The notes below the pieces were generated by a model. The model was not told the origin of the DNA. It saw only the letters and a program-made list of their open reading frames with translations, and searched no databases. DNA of 17,335 bases from CAYXXN01 sp964469055 (lineage in GTDB: Bacteria; Acidobacteriota; Thermoanaerobaculia; Multivoradales; JAHEKO01), in assembly GCA_964469055.1 (NCBI GenBank), contig CAYXXN010000048.1, forward strand, positions 1 through 17,335, given 5' to 3'. The translations under genes were made by a program, and so were the position numbers. Shown here piece after piece: positions 11,934 through 17,335 of this stretch. The first letter of the stretch is position 1; each line of letters opens with the position of its first letter.

Positions 11934-13280
11934 ATGAAGACCTCCATCCCGACCGCCCTCGCCCTCACCGCTCTGGCCGCGATGCCGCTCGTCGCCCAGC
12001 CCACGATGGATGACTCCCGCCTGACGGCCGAGCCCTTGCTCGCGGATTTCTCGCTCGCGCTGCCCACTACCATGGCCTTCCTCGGGCCCGACGACATCCT
12101 CGTGCTCGAGAAGGAGACCGGGAACGTCCAGCGCATCCTCGGCGGGGTGCTGCAACCGAACCCCGTCCTCACCGTCGCCGTCAACGGTGAGAGCGAGCGG
12201 GGGCTCCTGGGGATCGCCCTCAACACCGAGGTCCCGCCGGGCGTCTTCCTCTACTACACCGAGGCGGTGCCGCTCGCCAACCGCGTCTACCGCTACGACT
12301 GGAACTCGGGCACGGGAGAGCTCGAGAACCCGCAGCTTCTGCTCGACCTGCCGGCGACCCCGGGCCCCAACCACGACGGCGGGGTGCTGCTGCTGGGGCC
12401 TCCGGCCGTTGATGCGAGCCAGGGGCTGCCCGGTGACGGGGCGCCGCTCTACACGGTGATCGGCGACCTGAACCGCAACGGCAGGCTCCAGAACTTCCCG
12501 GCCGGGGACTCACCCGATGACACCGGTGCGGTCTTCCGCGTCGACCAGGCCGGGGACCCCTTCCCGGGCAACCCCTTCACCCCGTACTGCGAGGGCGACG
12601 AGGTCCAGACCTGCGCCACCGACCTCGAGTGCGGTCCCGACGGCCCGTGCATCACCGAGGTGGCGAGCTACTGGGCCTACGGCGTGCGCAACAGCTTCGG
12701 CCTCGCCCTCGATCCGGTCACGGGCGGCCCCTGGGACACCGAGAACGGCCCCGGGACCTTCGACGAGGTGAACCGTCTGCCGCCGGGCACCAACAGCGGC
12801 TGGGAGCAAATCATGGGGCCCGACAGCCTCGACCCTCAGGACCCGGACGACCTCTGGGACATGCCCGGCGAGGGCTCGACCTACAGCGACCCGGAGTTCT
12901 CCTGGCTCGACACCAACGCCCCCACCGGCATCCTCTTCCCGGTCGGCAGCTCCTGGGGCCCGGACTACGACAACGTCATCCTGGTCAGCGACAACAACCG
13001 CGGCCAGATCTACGCCCTGCCGCTCAACGGCAGTCGCACGGCCCTCGACCTCTCCGCCTTCCCCCTGCTCATCGACCTGGTGGCCGACAACGACGCCCAG
13101 GCCGATCTGCTCCGGGTGGGCTCCGACTTCGGCGCCGCCACCGATCTCGAGCTCGGCCCCGACGGCCACGTCTACGCCGTCGCCATCGGCCTCGGCAACA
13201 TCTACCGCATCACCGGCAAGATCTTCGAGGACGGTTTCGAGTCGGGCGACACCGGCGCCTGGGACGTGGTCGTCCCCTAG
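11934..13280 (+). CDS. Secreted glucose/sorbosone dehydrogenase-like beta-propeller protein
   Basis: A 448-residue exported protein. The ATG at 11934 has GGAGG eight bases upstream and opens a signal peptide (residues 1 to about 21, ending LVAQ); an in-frame ATG 33 bases earlier is less suitable. The body matches the GSDH/PQQ-dependent sugar dehydrogenase propeller: ESERGLLGIAL (86-96), GPNHDGG (144-150) with the likely catalytic His147, GAVFRVDQAGDPFPGNPF, and YGVRNSFGLALDPVTG (249-264). It may oxidise sugars or aldoses with PQQ in the periplasm, but many members have no proven activity. An unusual four-cysteine insertion (Cys219, 227, 233, 239) interrupts the propeller. The protein ends with FEDGFESGDTGAW plus a few residues, the tail also found at 1-819. 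It converges on the kinase gene with a 15-bp gap. Confidence 0.85.
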   Translation: MKTSIPTALALTALAAMPLVAQPTMDDSRLTAEPLLADFSLALPTTMAFLGPDDILVLEKETGNVQRILGGVLQPNPVLTVAVNGESERGLLGIALNTEVPPGVFLYYTEAVPLANRVYRYDWNSGTGELENPQLLLDLPATPGPNHDGGVLLLGPPAVDASQGLPGDGAPLYTVIGDLNRNGRLQNFPAGDSPDDTGAVFRVDQAGDPFPGNPFTPYCEGDEVQTCATDLECGPDGPCITEVASYWAYGVRNSFGLALDPVTGGPWDTENGPGTFDEVNRLPPGTNSGWEQIMGPDSLDPQDPDDLWDMPGEGSTYSDPEFSWLDTNAPTGILFPVGSSWGPDYDNVILVSDNNRGQIYALPLNGSRTALDLSAFPLLIDLVADNDAQADLLRVGSDFGAATDLELGPDGHVYAVAIGLGNIYRITGKIFEDGFESGDTGAWDVVVP

Positions 13281-13295
13281 AACCGCCGCTCGCGA

Positions 13296-15524
13296 CTACC
13301 CGCTCTTCTCGGGATAGAGCCGCTCGAACTCGGGGTCGCCGTGCAGCGGAGCGAGATCAGGGTCGCGGCGGGTCCAGTCGGCGTCCTTGAAGCCGGCGCG
13401 CCAGGCCTTGCTGAGGGCCTCCATCGCCTCGGCCTTGCGGTTTAGAAAGCAGAACGTGCAGGCCGCATTGTAGAGGATGCCCGCCTCGTTGGGACGGAGG
13501 TCCATGGCCAGGCCCACCTCTCGCACCGCGTCGTCGGGCCGGTTCTCCTCGGCATAGCCGATCGCGAGAAGGGTGCGCGCCCGCGCGTCCTCGGGCACCT
13601 GCCGGAGGTGGGTCTCCAGCGCCTGGATCATCCGATGGCGCACGTTCCTCATCGCTTCCTGCTTCCCCAGGGCGCTCAGGGCGTTGAGGATCGGCGGGTA
13701 CACGTTGTAGTTGTCGCCGCTGGCCTCGAGAGCGGTCTCCGCCATGGTCGCGATCTCCTGGTTGAGCCCGGAGGCGAACATGATCCGCAACAGGAGGAAA
13801 TAGGCGCCCTCGCAATCGCTCTTGCGCTCGACCACCGAGCGCGCGATCCGCAACGCCTCCTCGTATTTACCCTGGGCGTAGAGCAGCCAGCCCTGCGACG
13901 CCTGCACTTCCGGCTCGTTGGGCGCCAGCCGGACCGCCTTCTCGGAAGCCGCCCGCGCGCGATCCATCCAGGACGCGTCGAACCCGGACCAGTAATGGGC
14001 GTTGGCGCAGCCATTCGCGATGGCGGCGTAGGCCAAGGCGAAGTCGGGATCCAGCGCCACCGCGTTCTCGAACATCTGCAGCGCGAACTCCATGTCCTGG
14101 CGCGTCCGGCGACGGGCGTAGCTCCGGCCGCGCAGATACAGATCGTAGGCCTGGAGGTTCTCGGTGGGCTTGGCGGCGATCGCCGCCTGCTCCTGCGGCG
14201 AGAGCTTGATCCTCAGCGCCTCCGCGATCCGGCGCGCGATCTCGTCCTGCACCTCGAAGACGTCCTTCATCTCCCGGTCGTAGCGCTCCGACCAGAGCGG
14301 GAAGTCCGTGTGGGTGTCGACGAGCTGGGCGTTGATCCGCAGGCGGTTGCCGGCGCGGCGCAGGCTCCCCGCCAGCACGTAGGCGGCCTTGAGCTGCTGG
14401 CCGATCTGCGCCGGCGTCACCTGCTTGTCGTGATACGCGAGGACCGTCTGGCGGGAGAAGATGCTCAGTCCTTCGATCTTCGAGAGCTCGGTGATGATGT
14501 CCTCGGTCACGCCATCGCGGAAGTACTCGTCTTCCTTCGCGCCGCTCAGGTTCTCGAAGTAGAGGACGGCGATCGACCTCTCGGTCTGCTTCTCGGGCCC
14601 GCCCTTGGACGCCGACAGCTCGGCGGCTCGCCGGCGCTCCGAATCGAGGTCGCGCTGCAAGCGGATGAGATCGGTCTTGAGCTCGGTGGCGCTCTGATAC
14701 CGCAGGTTGCGGTCCTTCTCCAACGCCTTGTCGAGAATGCGCCCGAGCCCCGGCGGCAGCGCGGGATCGATCTCGTTCAACGGACGCGGATCTCGGTTGA
14801 GGATCGCCTCGAAGATCACCGCCTCGGTGTCGCCCTGGAAGGGCAGCGTGCCCGTCGCCATCTGGTAGAGCACCGCGCCGAGCGAGAAGAGATCCGTGCG
14901 GGCGTCGGTCGGCTGCCCGCGCGCCTGCTCCGGCGACATGTAGCACGCCGTCCCGAGAACGGTTCCGGCGATCGTCAGGTCGCCCGGCTCGAGTGTCGTC
15001 TCCACCTTCGAACCCGAGATGCCCGACTCCTCGGGGTGGCGTGCCGTCTCGATCTTGGCCAGGCCGAAGTCGAGGATCTTCACCTGCCCCCGAGAGTTGA
15101 CGAAGACGTTCACCGGCTTGATGTCGCGGTGGACGATCCCCTTCGAGTGCGCCGACTCGAGCGCGTCTGCGATCTGGACGCCGACGTCGAGCAACCGGCC
15201 GATCTCGAACGGTCCCTCGTGGATGAGCTTCGCCAGGGTCTGCCCCTCGAGCAGCTCCATGACGATGAACTGCTGGCGGTCGTGCTGCTCGATGGCGTAG
15301 ACCGTGCAGATGCCGGGGTGATTGAGGGCCGACGCGGCCCGCGCCTCGCGTTGGAAGCGCTCGAGCGTCGGCGCGTCGCGCTGCATCTGCTCGGAGAGGA
15401 ACTTCACCGCCACCCGCCGCCCCAACTGGTCGTCCTCGGCCTCGTAGACCACTCCCATCCCGCCGCTCCCCAGCTTGCGGAGGATCCGGTAGTGGGTGAC
15501 CTTGCTGCCGATCAAAGGCTCCAT
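13296..15524 (-). CDS. Ser/Thr protein kinase with TolB-like and TPR regions
   Basis: A 742-residue protein. The start chosen is ATG 15524, just before the kinase domain, with AGGAG close upstream; an in-frame ATG at 15635 would add 37 low-complexity residues. The kinase domain (about 11-290) is complete: glycine loop GSGGMG (19-24), Lys41, HRDIKPVN (132-139) with Asp134, DFG (152-154) and SPEQ (197-200). It is PknB-like and should be active. Residues about 316-440 (RSIAVLYFENLSG through VFEVQDEIARRIAEAL) match the TolB/FlgO-like domain seen in CadC- and adenylate-cyclase-type regulators. The rest is made of TPR-like helical repeats to the end. I see no membrane helix, so it is probably a cytoplasmic signalling protein whose partners bind the TPRs. 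A TGATAGGCT box at 15602-15610 may be its promoter. Confidence 0.92.
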   Translation of the reverse strand: MEPLIGSKVTHYRILRKLGSGGMGVVYEAEDDQLGRRVAVKFLSEQMQRDAPTLERFQREARAASALNHPGICTVYAIEQHDRQQFIVMELLEGQTLAKLIHEGPFEIGRLLDVGVQIADALESAHSKGIVHRDIKPVNVFVNSRGQVKILDFGLAKIETARHPEESGISGSKVETTLEPGDLTIAGTVLGTACYMSPEQARGQPTDARTDLFSLGAVLYQMATGTLPFQGDTEAVIFEAILNRDPRPLNEIDPALPPGLGRILDKALEKDRNLRYQSATELKTDLIRLQRDLDSERRRAAELSASKGGPEKQTERSIAVLYFENLSGAKEDEYFRDGVTEDIITELSKIEGLSIFSRQTVLAYHDKQVTPAQIGQQLKAAYVLAGSLRRAGNRLRINAQLVDTHTDFPLWSERYDREMKDVFEVQDEIARRIAEALRIKLSPQEQAAIAAKPTENLQAYDLYLRGRSYARRRTRQDMEFALQMFENAVALDPDFALAYAAIANGCANAHYWSGFDASWMDRARAASEKAVRLAPNEPEVQASQGWLLYAQGKYEEALRIARSVVERKSDCEGAYFLLLRIMFASGLNQEIATMAETALEASGDNYNVYPPILNALSALGKQEAMRNVRHRMIQALETHLRQVPEDARARTLLAIGYAEENRPDDAVREVGLAMDLRPNEAGILYNAACTFCFLNRKAEAMEALSKAWRAGFKDADWTRRDPDLAPLHGDPEFERLYPEKSG

Positions 15525-15597
15525 CGCTCCTGCCGCCCCTTCCAGCGCCACCTGCGATGTCGTCGGGCGCTCTCGGGAGTCTCCGCCCGAAGAGCCG

Positions 15598-15750
15598 ATG
15601 GAGCCTATCAGGCGCAACCGGCCTGTCCCCGGCAAGCTGCGGGTCGCCTACTACGAGTCCGGCCACATGATGTACGTCCGGCGAGCCGATGCCGCGAAGT
15701 TCCGCCGCGACTACCTGCAGCTCCTGGCCGAGGCAACGGCGGCGCCGTGA
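15598..15750 (+). pseudogene. 3' remnant of a serine carboxypeptidase (peptidase S10)
   Basis: The open frame ending at 15750 encodes LRVAYYESGHMMYVR, then DAAKFRRDYLQLLAEA, and a stop. AYYESGHMMY is the hallmark C-terminal block of S10 carboxypeptidases and contains the catalytic histidine (GHM). Homology is convincing only from about base 15635; the first dozen codons look unrelated and the rest of the gene (several hundred codons) is absent. Its upstream side is occupied by the 5' region of the divergently oriented kinase gene. It is best read as the leftover of a gene truncated by rearrangement or deletion. It is unlikely to make a functional product. Confidence 0.72.
15602..15610 (-). 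promoter_or_regulatory. Putative extended -10 promoter of the kinase gene
   Basis: On the minus strand the sequence reads TGATAGGCT, identical to the motif at 16992-17000. Transcription would begin about 70 bases before the kinase ATG at 15524. It lies within the carboxypeptidase remnant. No -35 box is evident. Confidence 0.35.
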
Positions 15751-15766
15751 GGGCGTCGCCCGTTTT
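15751..15766 (+). terminator. Weak terminator-like hairpin after the carboxypeptidase remnant
   Basis: GGGC and GCCC pair around GTC immediately after the remnant's stop codon, followed by GTTTT. The stem has only four base pairs, so this is a weak candidate, perhaps the terminator of the former gene. Confidence 0.25.
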
Positions 15767-16080
15767 CACCGAAACAGGAGGTGTCGGTCGTCTGCGCTCA
15801 GTTGGCAGACCAGCAAGCGCGCGACCTCGTGGAGCTCGCCGTCCTTGAACTCGCGCTCCTCGACGACCCCGGCTTCGACGGTCAACGGTACACCCTGAGC
15901 GGTCACTACGGTGATCGTCTCGCGCTCGCGCAGCACGGTGACCTCGAGCTGGATCGCCTCGCCGTCCAACTCGCCTTCCAGCACCGCCTGATGCCCCGGG
16001 CGAAGGCTGTAGTAGGGGCTCTGCTCCCCCCTGGTGGACCAGGAGCCGTCGTTCAGCAGGTGCTCGGTGGTGGAAGGCAT
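15766..16080 (-). CDS. Conserved hypothetical protein, possibly 3'-truncated
   Basis: A 104-residue protein with good start signals: ATG at 16080 preceded by AGGAG with six bases of spacing. It reads SWSTRGEQSPYYSLRPGHQAVLEG in two overlapping blocks (residues about 13-36), then alternating strands, and VVEEREFKDGELHEV near residues 72-86. From memory, this resembles a family of exported hypothetical proteins with a PYFxLxPGxxxxxEG opening and a REFEDGELVE block followed by YFGE and about 100 further residues. Here the frame ends soon after the second block, and the shifted frame reads CFGENG, so a frameshift plus loss of the 3' end is possible. There is no signal peptide. Function is unknown. 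It lies 15 bp from the carboxypeptidase remnant, in a region with other decayed genes. Confidence 0.62.
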   Translation of the reverse strand: MPSTTEHLLNDGSWSTRGEQSPYYSLRPGHQAVLEGELDGEAIQLEVTVLRERETITVVTAQGVPLTVEAGVVEEREFKDGELHEVARLLVCQLSADDRHLLFR

Positions 16081-16201
16081 GGATCTCTCCTCTCCGGCTC
16101 GTCCTCGGTCTCGCGACCCGGCCCGGTCGGCCGTCGGTCTCGAGTGCTTGGATGTGCCGGGCCCTGAAATCCTCCGCGTCGCCGGCGGCGCCAGGGCCGC
16201 G

Positions 16202-16966
16202 CTACACGCTGTAGATCAGGCTACAGCAGGTCACCCCGCCCTCGGCCTTGGCGAGCTCCGAGACGTCGACCACGAAGACGGTGAGGCCGCGGCGAGCCAG
16301 GCGCTCGTGGGTCTTCGCGTAGGCGGCGGGGAAGACGACCACCTCGCCGACCCGCAGGGCATTGGCGGCCATCGGCTCCCCGGGGGCGACATCGATCAGC
16401 TCGAAGCCGGCGAAGGCGACGGCGTCCACCCAAGCTCGCTGGATCAAGAGCGTATCGCGCGCGACCCGCGTCACCGCCGTCTTCAGGTGGAGGCAGCCGT
16501 CGAGGGCGACGGGACGGACCTCGTAACCGAACGGCTCCACGGCCGCCCGCAGCTGCTCGATCCCCGAAGCGTTGGTCCGAGTGGAGAGACCCACGTAAAG
16601 AAACCTCCCGACCGCGAGGACGTCGCCGCCGTCGAGCGTGCCCGGCGGCTCGATCCGCCGCAGCGCGCGGTCCTTCCCGAGGGCCGCCGCGACCGACGCC
16701 GTCTCCGCCCGCCGCGACGCCGCGCCCGGCCGGGCGATGATCGCCAGTTCGTCGAGCACGACGGCGGCGTCCTCGACGAAGACGGCGTCCGGGAGCTCGG
16801 CCGCGACCGGCAGCCGCCGGATCTCGCAGCCGAGGGAGGCGAGGCACCGCTCGTATCGGTGGTGCTGCTCGCGCGCCAGCTCCACGTCGATGGGCTCTCG
16901 CGCGAGATGCGTGAGCTCGCAACGCGCGAGACTCGAGCTGACTTCACGGATCAAGGCGACGCGCAT
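16202..16966 (-). CDS. ddaH: Dimethylarginine dimethylaminohydrolase family protein
   Basis: A 254-residue amidinotransferase-fold enzyme matching DDAH in length and motifs. These enzymes hydrolyse methylated arginines to citrulline and a methylamine; relatives act on arginine or similar guanidino compounds. Visible motifs are AVFVEDAAVV (61-70) with the substrate-binding acidic pair, IIARPGAASRRAE (76-88), PGTLDGGDVL (108-117), VGLSTRTN (125-132), catalytic His160 in GCLHLKTAVT, and catalytic Cys247 in EGGVTCCSL. The start (ATG, 16966) opens the family N-terminus; a 40-residue upstream extension in frame runs into the divergent gene and is unlikely. A second cysteine follows the catalytic one directly. 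On the minus strand TATCAT (16991-16996) with GGGGA near the start gives a plausible short leader. Exact substrate is uncertain. Confidence 0.9.
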   Translation of the reverse strand: MRVALIREVSSSLARCELTHLAREPIDVELAREQHHRYERCLASLGCEIRRLPVAAELPDAVFVEDAAVVLDELAIIARPGAASRRAETASVAAALGKDRALRRIEPPGTLDGGDVLAVGRFLYVGLSTRTNASGIEQLRAAVEPFGYEVRPVALDGCLHLKTAVTRVARDTLLIQRAWVDAVAFAGFELIDVAPGEPMAANALRVGEVVVFPAAYAKTHERLARRGLTVFVVDVSELAKAEGGVTCCSLIYSV

Positions 16967-16990
16967 CGAAGGTCCCCGACTGCAAAGCCG

Positions 16991-17000
16991 ATGATAGGCT
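16991..17000. promoter_or_regulatory. Overlapping divergent -10 boxes between ddaH and the small membrane gene
   Basis: On the minus strand TATCAT (16991-16996) is a five-of-six match to the -10 consensus, 24 bases before the ddaH ATG. On the plus strand TGATAGGCT (16992-17000) is an extended -10-like motif, eight bases before the ATG at 17009. The two overlap, so the genes could compete for polymerase. No convincing -35 boxes are seen. Confidence 0.4.
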
Positions 17001-17008
17001 GCCCTGGG

Positions 17009-17299
17009 ATGCAGCTCCTCAAGGATCTCCTCTTCCACCAGCCCACGACTATTCTCGTGGTCGCCGGGTTCTTCTTCGTCGCCCACGTGGTGTTCAAGCG
17101 GTTCAGCGCATCGAACGACGCGCCGCTCCTGGTGCCGGCCGTCGGCTGGGCGGTCTACGGCGTTTGGGAGTTCGCGATGATGAAGTGGAGCCCGCCGGCG
17201 AACCCCCCGGCCGACATTCGATTCGACCTTCTCCTGATCTGGCCGATCCTGCTGGTGCTGTCGATCTGGTTCGTGATCCAGGCCTTCCGCTCAGTCTAG
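17009..17299 (+). CDS. Small two- to three-helix membrane protein, unknown function
   Basis: A 96-residue protein. A first helix spans about residues 14-30 (TTILVVAGFFFVAHVVF), a second about 40-57 (PLLVPAVGWAVYGVWEF), and a last about 74-92 (LLLIWPILLVLSIWFVI). The loop MKWSPPANPPADIRFDLLL and the YGVWE motif recall small conserved hypothetical membrane proteins whose shared block is ANIRxDLLLIWP; no function is known to me. It has no Shine-Dalgarno sequence; the TAGGCT box eight bases upstream of the ATG suggests a nearly leaderless message. Long in-frame upstream sequence is antisense to ddaH and is not part of it. The 36 bases after its stop to the window end show no feature. Confidence 0.8.
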   Translation: MQLLKDLLFHQPTTILVVAGFFFVAHVVFKRFSASNDAPLLVPAVGWAVYGVWEFAMMKWSPPANPPADIRFDLLLIWPILLVLSIWFVIQAFRSV

Positions 17300-17335
17300 G
17301 CGAGAGCACGCAACTCGGCTCCCGGTCGTGCGATG

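Noticed and set aside
13608..15848. A 746-residue open frame on the plus strand opposite the kinase
   Set aside because: The minus strand carries every kinase motif in order; the plus frame is low-complexity and has no recognisable domain.
1..17335. CRISPR arrays, insertion sequences, integrases or phage genes
   Set aside because: No regularly spaced repeats, transposase motifs, terminal inverted repeats or phage structural genes were found by eye.

Overview
The window is about 70% G+C. It carries 13 intact or nearly intact protein genes, one secreted-protein gene cut by the left edge, and two clear gene remnants. There are no rRNA or tRNA genes, CRISPR arrays, insertion sequences or phage genes that I can recognise. 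A run of ten Ns (7999-8008) marks a scaffold join, so this is probably a metagenome-assembled or draft genome. ELWxxDGT-repeat proteins, secreted proteins ending in a DGFExGDTxAW tail, and a PknB-type kinase fused to TolB-like and TPR regions suggest a didermic, Acidobacteriota-like bacterium, possibly class Thermoanaerobaculia. That placement is inference from gene style, not a search.

Layout. The 3' end of an ELWxxDGT-repeat secreted protein (1-819, +) faces a two-gene operon on the minus strand: an exported DUF3179 protein and a zinc alcohol dehydrogenase (897-3313). Divergent from that operon across 93 bp is arsR-arsM (3407-4614, +), an arsenic-responsive repressor and an arsenite methyltransferase whose stop and start codons overlap. 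The arsR promoter has perfect consensus -35 and -10 boxes, a 9+9 bp palindrome covering the -10 box and the start codon, and almost no 5' leader. On the minus strand follow a small secreted protein (4643-5380), a sulfatase-like lipoprotein (5486-8254) and an AsmA-like membrane-anchored protein (8267-10225); the last two are 12 bp apart. A plus-strand pair encodes a four-helix membrane protein and a DinB-fold protein (10298-11420).

The right half is more eroded. It holds a family 2 glycosyltransferase with an apparent internal deletion (11503-11804, -), a secreted glucose/sorbosone-dehydrogenase-like protein with the same C-terminal tail as the first gene (11934-13280, +), a Ser/Thr kinase-TolB-TPR protein (13296-15524, -), the last ~50 codons of a serine carboxypeptidase (15598-15750, +), a possibly truncated hypothetical gene (15766-16080, -), a DDAH-family amidinohydrolase (16202-16966, -) and a 96-residue membrane protein (17009-17299, +).

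How the genes work together. ArsR and ArsM form a self-contained arsenite sensing and methylation unit, with no efflux pump or arsenate reductase in view. The DUF3179/ADH operon may share its control region. The AsmA-like and sulfatase-like proteins look like an envelope pair. Several genes without a Shine-Dalgarno sequence have a TAnnnT box 6-9 nt before the start codon, which suggests leaderless mRNAs. Four intergenic regions carry a TGwTAGryT extended -10-like motif in the right orientation. All functions are read from motifs and recalled family knowledge; no database search was done.
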